The notes under the pieces are model-generated. The model was not told the DNA's origin, made no database searches, and was given only the letters and a program-made list of their open reading frames with translations. 64,000 bases of DNA from Flammeovirgaceae bacterium UBA5008 (GTDB lineage: Bacteria > Bacteroidota > Bacteroidia > Cytophagales > Cyclobacteriaceae). Shown piece after piece: positions 17,349 through 26,555 of this stretch (position 1 is its first letter; each line of letters begins with the position of its first letter). The position numbers were made by a program, and so were the translations under genes. The DNA lies in NCBI GenBank assembly GCA_002398365.1, contig DGYK01000020.1, positions 35,055-99,054 on the forward strand. The letters run 5' to 3'.

Positions 17349-19508
17349 ATGTTGAATAACGATCAAATCCACCGCTGTTTGCGCGAAGTAGCAGTTGCCA
17401 CGCATCACAGTTTTAACTTAGAAGACTTGCGCCATGTGGAGGCCAACAAGCGCTGGTACAACAACGATGAGTTTGCAGAATTTAAAAGAGACTTAACAGA
17501 AGCCGGAAACAAGATTCGGATTCTGTTGATGGAAAATCAATTAGACGAGAAAACCTTCTTTGATTTTTTTGAAGAGCAGTCTGCACCCGTATTAACTTTT
17601 TTTGCCGATGGAGCGGAAATGTATCCGGCATTGTTGGTTCCGGGGAAGAAAGAAGTGAAGGTAGCTTGTATCAAAAAGACAGAAACTACCCTGGTTAGCT
17701 TTGACAAAACACAATTGTTGAAAAATGAGAAGGGAGAGATTACGTTCTTCGCTATTTTCTCGTACGAGAGCCCAGTTAGCGTTTCATCAGAAGAAGGCAT
17801 AAAGCCAACACCCGCACGCAGATTATTTCAATTACTGAAAACAGAAAAAAAAGAAATTTTTTACATTCTGTTTTACGCAGTAGTGGTTGGTTTAATTAGT
17901 TTGATTGTGCCGCTCGGTATTCAAACTACCGTTGAATTGATTTCAGGAGGGGTCATTTTTAGCTCCGTTTACCTGATGATCGGCTTGGTGATTGTTGGCG
18001 TGATTTTGAGCGGGGCATTGCAGATGGTGCAAATCAGTTTGGTAGAATTTCTTCAACGAAGAATTTTTACAAAAGCCGCTTTTGAATTTGCTTTCCGTAT
18101 ACCTCGCATTCGGTTGGAGGCTCTGCAGAAAAGCTACGCACCAGAGTTGATCAATCGTTTTTTTGACGTAATGACCATTCAAAAAGGGTTGCCCAAATTA
18201 TTGATTGATTTATCTTCATCAGCCATCCAGATTTTGTTCGGATTGTTACTCATTTCATTATACCATCCGTTTTTTGTCTTCTTTGGATTGATACTGCTCT
18301 TGTCGCTTACGCTGATTTTCTATTACACGGGCCCGCGTGGATTGAACTCATCCATTCAGGAATCAAAATACAAATATAAAGTAGCACAGTGGCTGGAAGA
18401 ATTGGGCCGCGCGATTCACTCATTCAAGTTGGCAGGCAATACCGAACTGCCCATCCGTAAAACCGACTACAATGTCAACAGCTATCTAAAAAACCGGAAG
18501 ATCCATTTCAATGTGTTGCTTGTGCAATACGCATGTATCGTAGTTTTCAAGGCTTTGATTATTGGTGGTTTGTTGATTATGGGTACGTTGCTCGTAGTCG
18601 ATCGACAAATTACATTAGGTCAGTTGGTGGCTTCTGAAATTGTGATCATTCTGATTTTGAACGCAGTGGAAAAAATAATCATGTACATGGATGTAGTATA
18701 TGATTTATTAACGGCTGTGGACAAAGTTGCTCATGTTACCGATTTACCCATTGAACGTACAGGCGGATTTGACTTTCCAAAATTGAATGACGATGGTTTT
18801 TCAGTGCGCCTGAAAGACCTCAAATACAAGTACACCGACTCATCTACCTACGCACTTGCAGGAGTTGATCTGGACATTAAGGGAGGAGAAAAAATCTGTT
18901 TGACTGGCACAACCAACTCAGGCAAATCCACTTTGGTGAATATTATCTCCGGATTATATAGCAACTACGAAGGAGTAGCTACCATTAACCAATATTCTCT
19001 TCGCGATTTGGATCTTACGCATTTACACGATTACGTAGCTAAAAATATCTCACGCGAAGATTTGTTTGATGGCACCATCTTAGAAAACGTAACTGTAGGT
19101 AAACCGACCGAAACAGTGGAGGATGCGTTGGATGCCTTAAAAGAGGTCGGTATTTTAGATCAGGTACATGCCATGCCGGAAGGACTCAGCACCCCGCTGC
19201 TCAGTGGAGGTATTGGACTCTCCAATTCATTTTGCTACAAATTGATATTGGCAAGGTGCTTGGCCGAGAAGCCGCGCTTGCTCATTTTAAAAGATTTTTT
19301 CCAGGTACTTTCAAAAAAGGAAAAGATGGAATTGTTAGCTACGTTAAATCACCCTACGGTGAAGCGCACCATCGTATATGTATCCAATGATCCGTTAATC
19401 ATGAGCAGTTGCGATCGAGTGGTGGTGATGGATCAAGGTAGTGTCAAAGCCATCGGTACAATGGAAGAATTATTGAAGAACGAAAAGTTAAAAGGAATTT
19501 TAGACTAA
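17349..19508 (+). CDS. ABC transporter (permease-ATPase) with degenerate ATPase motifs
   Basis: This 719-residue half-transporter has a roughly 150-residue N-terminal domain, an ABC type-1 membrane domain with about six spans (residues 170-430), and a C-terminal nucleotide-binding domain. Walker A is intact (GTTNSGKST, K526). The other motifs are altered: the Q-loop Gln position is S568 (NISREDLFDGTI), the signature is LSGGIGL (619-623) rather than LSGGQ, Walker B and catalytic Glu read LLILKDFF (K648, D649 in place of D-E), and the H-loop His is N680 (YVSNDP). It may bind ATP but hydrolyse it poorly, or act differently from HlyB. The N-terminal domain lacks recognisable C39 peptidase motifs. 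HlyD- and TolC-like genes follow at once, so it forms a type I secretion-like or tripartite efflux complex. Confidence 0.85.
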   Translation: MLNNDQIHRCLREVAVATHHSFNLEDLRHVEANKRWYNNDEFAEFKRDLTEAGNKIRILLMENQLDEKTFFDFFEEQSAPVLTFFADGAEMYPALLVPGKKEVKVACIKKTETTLVSFDKTQLLKNEKGEITFFAIFSYESPVSVSSEEGIKPTPARRLFQLLKTEKKEIFYILFYAVVVGLISLIVPLGIQTTVELISGGVIFSSVYLMIGLVIVGVILSGALQMVQISLVEFLQRRIFTKAAFEFAFRIPRIRLEALQKSYAPELINRFFDVMTIQKGLPKLLIDLSSSAIQILFGLLLISLYHPFFVFFGLILLLSLTLIFYYTGPRGLNSSIQESKYKYKVAQWLEELGRAIHSFKLAGNTELPIRKTDYNVNSYLKNRKIHFNVLLVQYACIVVFKALIIGGLLIMGTLLVVDRQITLGQLVASEIVIILILNAVEKIIMYMDVVYDLLTAVDKVAHVTDLPIERTGGFDFPKLNDDGFSVRLKDLKYKYTDSSTYALAGVDLDIKGGEKICLTGTTNSGKSTLVNIISGLYSNYEGVATINQYSLRDLDLTHLHDYVAKNISREDLFDGTILENVTVGKPTETVEDALDALKEVGILDQVHAMPEGLSTPLLSGGIGLSNSFCYKLILARCLAEKPRLLILKDFFQVLSKKEKMELLATLNHPTVKRTIVYVSNDPLIMSSCDRVVVMDQGSVKAIGTMEELLKNEKLKGILD

Positions 19509-19514
19509 GCAGGT

Positions 19515-20804
19515 ATGCTCAACATTTCACCTCAATCAGTCAAAGAGAAAATGCCGCAAGAGAAATTATATTCTCTGCGCTCATTGGAAACGCCACTAGC
19601 CGGCAAGCTTTTGGCGAAGTGGTTATTGGCGATGCTCATTTTGTTCTTTATCATTTTGTTTTTGCCTTGGCAACAGAACATTCGTGGAAAAGGAAAGGTA
19701 ACAGCATTGTCGCCCAGCAATCGTCCACAAACAATAGAGACGACTATCGCTGGTCGTATTCAAATTTGGAAAATAAAAGAAGGACAATTTGTCAATAAGT
19801 TAGACACCATCGCCATCATCAGCGAGGTGAAAGAAAAATACTTTGATCCGCAAATGCTCAAGCGATTGCAGCAGGTAATCACCGCCAAAGAGCAAAGTCT
19901 GCAATCCAAAGATCAGAAAGCAAAAGCGCTGCAGCGGCAAATTGGCGCGTTGGAAGATGGTATGCGAACTAAAACAGATCAGGCAAAAGCTAAATTGGAA
20001 GCAGAGCGCGTACGGTTCAACAACTTTAAAAACCAGTACGAGCGTAACAAAAAGCTATTTGAAGCGGGAAACATTCCGCTTACCAAATTTCAGGATATTG
20101 AGTACAAGTATCAGGGTAGCGAAGCCGACTTTGTCAACGCTGAAATTGAAATTGAACGTGTGCAGGCGGAGTACTTGGACAAAATAAATAAAGCAGAATC
20201 CGATTTAAATAACACGCTGGCAGAGCAATTTGATACACAAGCCGATTTGGCAAAACTGCGCAACGAACTGAGTAACATGGAAATTCGGAGCCAGCAATAT
20301 TTCATTCTGGCCCCGCAGGCAGGCTATGTGGTGAAAGCTACACAAGCGGGTATTGGCGAAACGGTGAAAGAAGGTGATCCGGTTTGTACGATCATGCCAC
20401 AATCAGAAGACATTGCTGTGGAGATGCACGTAAAAGCCATGGATGTACCCTTAATCAGCAAAGGTCGTAAAGTGCGGATTGAGTTTGACGGATTCCCGGC
20501 TTTACAGTTCAGCGGTTGGCCCAGCATTTCAGTAGGTACCTTTGGAGGAACGGTAGAAGTCATTGATTATGTCAATACAAAACCGGGTGAATTTCGCATT
20601 TTGGTCATCCCCGATCAAAAGGATATACCGTGGCCCAAACAAATACGAATGGGTTCCGGTATCAAAGGCTGGGTAATGCTGGACGATGTGAGCGTGTGGT
20701 ACGAACTGTGGCGTCAGTTGAATGGCTTCCCTCCAAGTTTATATGAAGAACCGGTGGATGAAGAAACCAAGACAAAAAGTAAAGAATCGAAAGAAGCAGA
20801 GTAA
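19515..20804 (+). CDS. HlyD-family membrane fusion (periplasmic adaptor) protein
   Basis: The 429-residue protein has one N-terminal membrane span (about 33-52, LAMLILFFIILFLPW), a lipoyl half-motif (TIAGRIQIWKIKEGQFV), a long alpha-helical hairpin coiled coil (about 110-255), the second lipoyl half (ILAPQAGYVVKATQAGIGE) and a beta-barrel domain. This is the classical HlyD/EmrA layout linking an inner-membrane exporter to a TolC duct. It starts 6 bases after the ABC gene stop and ends 3 bases before the TolC-like gene. The C-terminus is a highly charged K/E tail. Confidence 0.9.
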   Translation: MLNISPQSVKEKMPQEKLYSLRSLETPLAGKLLAKWLLAMLILFFIILFLPWQQNIRGKGKVTALSPSNRPQTIETTIAGRIQIWKIKEGQFVNKLDTIAIISEVKEKYFDPQMLKRLQQVITAKEQSLQSKDQKAKALQRQIGALEDGMRTKTDQAKAKLEAERVRFNNFKNQYERNKKLFEAGNIPLTKFQDIEYKYQGSEADFVNAEIEIERVQAEYLDKINKAESDLNNTLAEQFDTQADLAKLRNELSNMEIRSQQYFILAPQAGYVVKATQAGIGETVKEGDPVCTIMPQSEDIAVEMHVKAMDVPLISKGRKVRIEFDGFPALQFSGWPSISVGTFGGTVEVIDYVNTKPGEFRILVIPDQKDIPWPKQIRMGSGIKGWVMLDDVSVWYELWRQLNGFPPSLYEEPVDEETKTKSKESKEAE

Positions 20805-20807
20805 ACC

Positions 20808-22274
20808 ATGAACAAAAAAATTTTCTCTTGTTTGTTTCTTTTGCTCGCATTTGCTGGTCAGGCACAAATATCCCTTGATTCGGTTTTTGTGTTGCCTGAT
20901 TCGGTTAAACCATTTTCATTGGATGAAATGTATGCGGCTATGTTGCAATACCATCCGGTGGTGAAGCAGGCCTATTTGTTAAATGAATCAGCCCGTCAGG
21001 AAATACGAATGGCACGTGGTGCTTTCGACCCGAAAGTGCAAGCAGATTTGAGCATCAAAGAATTCAAAGACAAAGAGTATTACAACAAGTTTAAAACTTC
21101 ATTGAGTATTCCAACATGGTTTCCCCTTGATCCGAAGATCGGATTTGAGCGAAACACGGGTCAGTTTGTTGACCCCGAAAATATAATTGGCGGCTCCATG
21201 GACAACAGCCAACTTACTACCGGTGTTTCGCTACCATTGGGTAGAGGATTGTTTACCGATGACAGACGTGCTGCGCTAAAGCAGGCAAAGCTGTTTACGA
21301 AACTGGCAGAAGCTGAGCAAATCAAGATGGTGAACAAGATTTTGCTGGAGGCCGCAAAGGATTACTGGCAATGGTATTTTTCCTTTTATAATTATCGGTT
21401 GCTTAGCCGCAGCACAGATATAGCTACCGAAATTTTCTTGCGCGTAAAATTGGATGCCACCTTAGGCGAGTCATCCGCACTGGACACCATCCAAGCGAAG
21501 ATTACCTTGCAGCAACGATTGGTGGAGCGGCAAGAATCGTATTTAGAATTCTTGAACACCGGAATTAGGATTTCAGTTTACTTATGGGACAATGCGGGTT
21601 ATCCTGTGCAACTGCCGGTGGACGTGGCTCCGGTTTTATCTCCTAGCGAATCACAGTTGTTATCCACTCAAAGCCTTAACGAATTGATTTTTTTAGCAAA
21701 ACAAAATCATCCCGAACTGGTAAAACTGCGCACCAAAATTGATCAACTGGAAATAGAACGCAAGCTGGCATCCGAATATCTGAAGCCTCGATTGGATTTG
21801 AATTACAACTTCATTAACCAGCCCATTATGCCCAATGGAACATTCAACTCCATTTCAGTTGGTAAGGATTATAAGTTCGGATTGGATTTTTCTATGCCGA
21901 TTTTATTGCGCAAGGAGAGAGCCAAATTAGCATTAACGAAAGTAAAAATTCAAAGTACCCAATGGGAGCAATCGCAAGCAGAGCGAGAAATTCTAAATCA
22001 AATTAATGTGGTTTATAACCAGATTGTAAATACCAATCAGATACTGACTCAGCAAACTGATGTAGCTGAAAATTACTCCCGCTTACTGCAAGCCGAGTTG
22101 ATTAATTTAGAAAACGGAGAAAGTGATTTGTTTAAAATCAACGTGCAGCAGGAAAAGTTAATACAGGCTCAATCAAAGTTGCTCAAGCTCAAGGCAGAAT
22201 ATGAAAAGATGAAAGCTACCATGTACTGGGCCGCAGGGGTTCGCAACCTCAATTATAATGTGAGCCAAGATTAA
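20808..22274 (+). CDS. TolC-family outer membrane efflux protein
   Basis: The 488-residue protein begins with a signal peptide (MNKKIFSCLFLLLAFAGQAQ). It has TolC-type helical repeats, including QAKLFTKLAEAEQ in the first half and QAEREILNQINVVYNQIVNT in the second, with outer-membrane strand regions between. It provides the outer-membrane channel for the ABC/HlyD pair upstream and is the last gene of that operon. Its stop overlaps the convergent amine oxidase stop by 4 bases (TTAA). Confidence 0.9.
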   Translation: MNKKIFSCLFLLLAFAGQAQISLDSVFVLPDSVKPFSLDEMYAAMLQYHPVVKQAYLLNESARQEIRMARGAFDPKVQADLSIKEFKDKEYYNKFKTSLSIPTWFPLDPKIGFERNTGQFVDPENIIGGSMDNSQLTTGVSLPLGRGLFTDDRRAALKQAKLFTKLAEAEQIKMVNKILLEAAKDYWQWYFSFYNYRLLSRSTDIATEIFLRVKLDATLGESSALDTIQAKITLQQRLVERQESYLEFLNTGIRISVYLWDNAGYPVQLPVDVAPVLSPSESQLLSTQSLNELIFLAKQNHPELVKLRTKIDQLEIERKLASEYLKPRLDLNYNFINQPIMPNGTFNSISVGKDYKFGLDFSMPILLRKERAKLALTKVKIQSTQWEQSQAEREILNQINVVYNQIVNTNQILTQQTDVAENYSRLLQAELINLENGESDLFKINVQQEKLIQAQSKLLKLKAEYEKMKATMYWAAGVRNLNYNVSQD

Positions 22275-23722
22275 GCCTTAAGTATGGAATCAACAATCTC
22301 TGTGGATACACGAACGGCTGAATTTAACGCACCACTCACAAAGCCTGCATCTCCTGTGAAATCAGTAGCTTCTCCGGCAAAGTAAAGTTTCTTCGAAACA
22401 GGTGCGGCCAGATTTTTTCGATCTTGCAAAGTAGCACCTACCAACGGATACGAGAAGCCACCTTTCGTAAACTCATCGGTAGTCCAATCTTTCACCAGCG
22501 AAAGAATGTTGCTGTCATTATTGTTATTGGTCAAATCCCGTCTAATGAATTTCGTTCCATCGCCATTGTAGATTGCATCCAACTCTGCCAACACCGCCAA
22601 TGTTTTATCATAATCGGAGAGCGCTGATAGCTCTTGTGCTTTTTGCCCATAAACGGTGAGCGACATCGTGCGGAAATATTTGCTTCGATTCAATCCGGAG
22701 TTAAAATATTGTGGCATCGTAGTGCCGCCCCAGATGAAACTGGAATCCAATCCCCAGAAGTTACTTTTAAAATCTAGAATCAACCGCACCGCAGCGTCCA
22801 TTCCAAATTTGCTCATAGCACTGGTGGTAGATGATGGCAGAGCCGGTGTGAAAGTAATTCCACCAGATTTTAAAATCGAAAGAGGAACCGTGATGATAAT
22901 CTTAGTGGCAGTATATGTTTTGTTGTTGCTATCCGTCACCGTGATAACGTTGCCACTCCAATCAATCTTTTTTACAATCGTATTGTATTTTACTTCCGGC
23001 AAGATGCCATTGAATCGCGAAAGCAAAACATCTTGCCAGGGATTCGAGAAGGTGGTGAGCTGCTTTTGATCGTGTGTAATTAACTTCAAAGATTCAGCCA
23101 ACCCCTTGGTTCCAATTTTATTTGCGTTCGAGCCATACTGATTGGCCACTTGCGCATTTAATAATGCCTGCGCACGACTGGAGACATTCGCAGCGCTTTG
23201 AATGGAAGCAGTAGAAGTGTTATCGGCTAGTGTAGAAAGGAAACTCTGCACCGCCAGATAATCTGAATCAGCCGAAAGATCGGTAGCCTTTTTCGCAACA
23301 TTATCTAAAACATAGCGACCAGCAGTGGGATCAATTTCTTTGGTGATAATGCCCAAGTCGCTGATAATCTTTCCCCACGATGAGTTTGATCCGTAGATAA
23401 CTTCTGCACCCAACTCGATTGGGAAATCCGCTTGCGAGGCGTTGCTGAACGTTTGGTATTGTACATCAGTTTGATTGCGCAGCGAGCGCACGCGTCCTCC
23501 CGGTTGCGAGGCCGCCTCCAGCACCGTTACTTTAATTCCTTTTACGCGCAGAATATCGGCAGCGTACAATCCTGCTGCCCCCGCGCCAATCACAATTACA
23601 TTTCCATTGTAGGGAACTTCCGGCCCCGGATCATCTTTTTGGCAACTTGCCAGAAATCCCGGCATCACCATCCCTGCAGCGAGGCCAACTCCAATATGTT
23701 CAAGTGCTTTTCTTCTTTTCAT
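22271..23722 (-). CDS. FAD-dependent amine oxidase, predicted lipoprotein
   Basis: The 483-residue protein starts MKRRKALEHIG, a twin-arginine-like signal (RR at 3-4), and carries lipobox LASC with C27, so a folded, FAD-loaded enzyme exported by Tat and lipidated is plausible. The Rossmann motif VIVIGAGAAGLYAADIL (43-59) and LEAASQPGGRVRS (68-80) bind FAD. The C-terminal LYFAGEATDFTGDAGFVSGAL is the flavin-binding block of monoamine oxidases. It should oxidise a primary or secondary amine to aldehyde and H2O2; the substrate is unknown. Convergent with the TolC-like gene. Confidence 0.88.
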   Translation of the reverse strand: MKRRKALEHIGVGLAAGMVMPGFLASCQKDDPGPEVPYNGNVIVIGAGAAGLYAADILRVKGIKVTVLEAASQPGGRVRSLRNQTDVQYQTFSNASQADFPIELGAEVIYGSNSSWGKIISDLGIITKEIDPTAGRYVLDNVAKKATDLSADSDYLAVQSFLSTLADNTSTASIQSAANVSSRAQALLNAQVANQYGSNANKIGTKGLAESLKLITHDQKQLTTFSNPWQDVLLSRFNGILPEVKYNTIVKKIDWSGNVITVTDSNNKTYTATKIIITVPLSILKSGGITFTPALPSSTTSAMSKFGMDAAVRLILDFKSNFWGLDSSFIWGGTTMPQYFNSGLNRSKYFRTMSLTVYGQKAQELSALSDYDKTLAVLAELDAIYNGDGTKFIRRDLTNNNNDSNILSLVKDWTTDEFTKGGFSYPLVGATLQDRKNLAAPVSKKLYFAGEATDFTGDAGFVSGALNSAVRVSTEIVDSILKA

Positions 23723-23830
23723 TCAATTCGAAAGATAAATAAATTTAACGGGTGTGAGTAGATTCCTTCTGAATGTATAATAATTGATGGTTTATACTGG
23801 CATATTATCTATTTTGGAAAGAAAAAGCGT

Positions 23831-24373
23831 ATGGCATTTTTACCCCATGCAACCACATCTGTCAAGAAAGTATGTGTTATCGGACCGGAGTGTACCGGCA
23901 AAACAGATCTTTCGAAGTTTTTGGCTGATTACTTTAAAACGGCATGGGTAGAAGAATATGCGCGGGCATACCTCAATAAATTAGGAAAACCCTACACCCA
24001 ACCCGACCTGACGAAAATAGCGCATGGCCAATTGCGCATGGAGCAAGAGTGGCTGATCGGTGCCAACCAAATATTGATTTGCGATACGAATCTCATTGTG
24101 ATTAAAGTCTGGAGCGAGCATCAATATGGCAATTGCGATCCGGAGATTTTAGAACGCATGCACCAGCAAAAGTATGATCTCTATTTACTGACCAATATCG
24201 ATGTGCCTTGGGAGAATGATCCGCAGCGCGAACACCCCGACAAGCGTGAGCACTTCCTCGAAATTTATCGTCAGGAGTTAGCCCAAACCGGTGTGCCGAC
24301 AATCGAAATTTCCGGAGACCGCGAAGCGCGTAGAAAAAAAGCGATTGAAGCGATACAAACCATTTTAAAATAG
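23831..24373 (+). CDS. NadR/Ttd14-type AAA ATPase (nicotinamide riboside kinase-like)
   Basis: This 180-residue P-loop protein matches the C-terminal kinase domain of NadR. Walker A is GPECTGKTDL (18-27, usual family form GPESTGKS), followed by EYARAYL, a typical NadR helix, and a CDTNLIVIKVWSEHQYG block corresponding to the family's D-T-x-x-x-T-x-x-W segment. The lid region carries DPQREHP and R-E-H-F. NadR's kinase phosphorylates nicotinamide riboside, but stand-alone domains of this type may act on other substrates. There is no NMN adenylyltransferase domain. The MFS gene begins 22 bases downstream. Confidence 0.8.
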   Translation: MAFLPHATTSVKKVCVIGPECTGKTDLSKFLADYFKTAWVEEYARAYLNKLGKPYTQPDLTKIAHGQLRMEQEWLIGANQILICDTNLIVIKVWSEHQYGNCDPEILERMHQQKYDLYLLTNIDVPWENDPQREHPDKREHFLEIYRQELAQTGVPTIEISGDREARRKKAIEAIQTILK

Positions 24374-24395
24374 CCTGGTGTTTTTTCAATAACCT

Positions 24396-25625
24396 ATGAG
24401 TAATCCCTACGCGGCACTGCAAGTCAGAGATTTTCGGTTTTTTGTTTTCGCCCGATTATTTATCACCCTCGCTATTATGATTCAGGCGGTGGTCGTGGGG
24501 TGGCAGGTATACGAAATCACCAAAGATGCACTCTCACTTGGACTGATTGGTTTGGCGGAAGCCATTCCGGCCATTACCGTTTCATTGTATGCCGGACATT
24601 TGGCCGATGTGGTGGAGCGCAAGAAAATAATCGTGGTGTGTGTAAGTACATTGGTGGTGTGCTCGGTGGCGCTGCTTTACTTCACCACAAACACCGGAGC
24701 ATTTATACTGGCGAATGGAGCCTTTCCCATTTACACTGTCATCTTTGTGAGTGGCATTGCCCGCGGTTTTTTATCTCCGGCCAGCTTTTCATTTATGCCG
24801 CAGTTGATCAGCCGCGATTTGTATCAAAATGCCATTGTATGGAATAGCACTTTGTGGGAAGGCGCTTCGGTTGGCGGACCCATCATCGGTGGTTTAGTAT
24901 ATGGATTTTTTGACATCACCGCAGCGTATTCAGTAGATGTAGCATTGATGCTGCTCGGACTCACTTGTATTTTATTGATACCGAATCGTGAGTTGCCACC
25001 GGTTAGTGAAGAGCAAAGCATCTTTGCGAAGATCAAAGCAGGCATACAGTTTGTGTTTAAAAATCAGATTATCCTTAGCGCCATTTCGCTGGATCTGTTT
25101 GCTGTGTTATTTGGAGGAGCCGTAGCGCTGTTGCCCATATTTGCCGATGATATTTTGCACGTAGGCAAAGAAGGGTTGGGTTTCCTCCGATCGGCACAAG
25201 GAATTGGTGCGGTGCTCATGGCCGTTTACATTACCCGCAATCCCATCCGAAAAAACATTGGCAAAATATTGCTGTGGTGCGTGGCCGGCTTTGGCGTGTG
25301 CATGATTGGCTTTGGATTATCTACCTTCTTTTGGCTTTCGATGGGTTTGTTGATTTTAAGCGGCATGTTTGATTGCGTAAGTGTGATTGTTCGCAGCACG
25401 CTCATTCACACCCTTACCCCCGAAAACATGAAAGGCCGCGTGTCGGCCGTGAATAGCATCTTTATTGGATCTTCCAACGAGATTGGTTCTTTTGAATCCG
25501 GAGTGGCCGCGCGGCTACTGGGCGTGGTGCCTTCCGTCATCTTCGGTGGACTGATGACACTGGGCGTGGTGGGCATTACCTCTTTGAAAGCCGACAAGCT
25601 GAGGGCGTTGGATAAGGTGGGGTGA
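24396..25625 (+). CDS. MFS transporter of the EntS-like (MFS_3) type
   Basis: The 409-residue membrane protein shows about 12 hydrophobic segments. It contains the MFS loop-2/3 motif GHLADVVERKKII near residue 66 and a central cytoplasmic loop around residue 205 (EEQSIFAKIKAGIQFVFKNQ) that is typical of EntS-like exporters. C-terminal PENMKGRVSAVNSIFIG also matches that group. EntS-like proteins export siderophores or drugs. No siderophore genes are adjacent, so the substrate is unknown. It follows the NadR-like kinase by 22 bases and may share its transcript. Confidence 0.88.
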   Translation: MSNPYAALQVRDFRFFVFARLFITLAIMIQAVVVGWQVYEITKDALSLGLIGLAEAIPAITVSLYAGHLADVVERKKIIVVCVSTLVVCSVALLYFTTNTGAFILANGAFPIYTVIFVSGIARGFLSPASFSFMPQLISRDLYQNAIVWNSTLWEGASVGGPIIGGLVYGFFDITAAYSVDVALMLLGLTCILLIPNRELPPVSEEQSIFAKIKAGIQFVFKNQIILSAISLDLFAVLFGGAVALLPIFADDILHVGKEGLGFLRSAQGIGAVLMAVYITRNPIRKNIGKILLWCVAGFGVCMIGFGLSTFFWLSMGLLILSGMFDCVSVIVRSTLIHTLTPENMKGRVSAVNSIFIGSSNEIGSFESGVAARLLGVVPSVIFGGLMTLGVVGITSLKADKLRALDKVG

Positions 25626-25705
25626 CGCGAAGCCGTTTGGATGGCTAAAATCTTTGTTTTTGAAGGGATTTGTAGGTTTATTAACCGGTAAAAGGAGAAA
25701 ATAGG

Positions 25706-26418
25706 CTTCCTGAACTCATCCGTAAGGGTTCCAAAATCATGTGTGTACTTCAATAAATGCCTAATGGATTTGCGAAAATGGCACGCGCACTTGACAAAAT
25801 ATCGCGCGCATATGACGAAATATCGAGAGCACACCCGAGGGAGTGTGGTAGACTTCCACCAATACCTGGGTCACAAAAGCAGGTATAGTGCTCCCTTCAA
25901 CCGATGCTCGGGGCACACCCACAAAACCATTGGGAGAAGGCGCAACATACGCGTTGGCTTGCCCAAATGATTTTGGCACATGCCCAAGTATGTTTGTCAA
26001 ACCCCCAACAGACTTTGTCAAGTGCCCAATGAAGGAAGGTACTTGCGCCAGATATTTTGCGAAGCCACAAACAATTTGGTGGAGATGCACGATAACACTG
26101 CACCCTTGCTCCAGGTACTGGAGCATTTGCCGAAAGGATTTTGCGATGCCTCCGCAAATCCTGCGCATGTGCCCCAGGCATTGTAAGATTTGCCCAAATA
26201 ATTTTGTGACGCCTGCGCATAGGGTGCGCAATTGCTCCAGGTATTTAAAGATTTGCTGAAAAGATTTTGTAACGCCTACTCATCATCTGCGCACGTGCTC
26301 CAGATTGGGGCTTATCTGCCGAAATGATTTTGCAAAGCCTGCACATAAGGTACACACATGGTTCTGGCGCTGGTGCACGCCTCTAAACAATTCAGCAGCC
26401 GCTACGCATTATCTGCGG
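25706..26418. repeat. Array of about 34 diverged 21-bp tandem repeats with 63-bp higher-order period
   Basis: Cutting the sequence into consecutive 21-mers from 25706 keeps register to 26418 with no indel. Conserved columns include C at position 5, A at 8-9 and A at position 21. From 26105 units alternate in three types (A like CTTGCTCCAGGTACTGGAGC, B like TTGCCGAAATGATTTTGCAA, C like GCCTGCGCATAGGGTGCGCA), making five near-consecutive 63-bp blocks (starts 26105, 26168, 26231, 26294, 26357). Near 25769-25831 three adjacent units are close copies (TTGACAAAATATCGCGCGCA type). Because 21 is divisible by 3, several frames stay open on both strands; the minus frame gives heptapeptides such as CSRYFVI, CARYFVK and CACHFRK. 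In-frame stops and the absence of a convincing start argue against a current gene. The surrounding 25626-25705 and 26419-26555 hold nothing else but a hairpin and promoter box. Confidence 0.85.
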
Positions 26419-26460
26419 CTGTTTATCTTGCCGCAGGGCGACAGAATGAACGAAAGTGAG

Positions 26461-26481
26461 GCCTTTAAAAAGGCTTTTTTT
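26461..26481 (+). terminator. Short terminator-like hairpin before the ATP synthase operon
   Basis: GCCTTT-AA-AAAGGC (26461-26474) followed by seven T. The stem is only 5-6 bp with AT-rich top, so this is a weak candidate that might separate readthrough across the repeat array from the atp operon. Confidence 0.45.
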
Positions 26482-26515
26482 CTCCACAATGGTTTTTTTC
26501 GCAAAGTATAATTGA

Positions 26516-26523
26516 TAGTTTTG
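26516..26523 (+). promoter_or_regulatory. Candidate -7 box (TAGTTTTG) for the atp operon
   Basis: TAGTTTTG matches TAnnTTTG and lies 33 bases before the atpB start. No -33 TTG at proper spacing is seen. Confidence 0.4.
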
Positions 26524-26555
26524 CAGTCCAATTAAAAGCCTTTGTTCTGACTGCG

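Noticed and set aside
17349..17800. C39 peptidase domain at the N-terminus of the ABC exporter
   Set aside because: The N-terminal 150 residues contain no conserved Cys-His pair with the C39 spacing.
25761..26231. 156-residue minus-strand and 123-residue plus-strand (25888-26259) open frames in the 21-bp array as genes
   Set aside because: A 21-bp period keeps several frames open on both strands at once, no frame has a good start signal, and in-frame stops interrupt the repeat in each. They are described as part of the repeat array instead.
25706..26418. CRISPR array
   Set aside because: Repeat units are contiguous with no unique spacers, only 21 bp, and diverged. No cas genes lie nearby.
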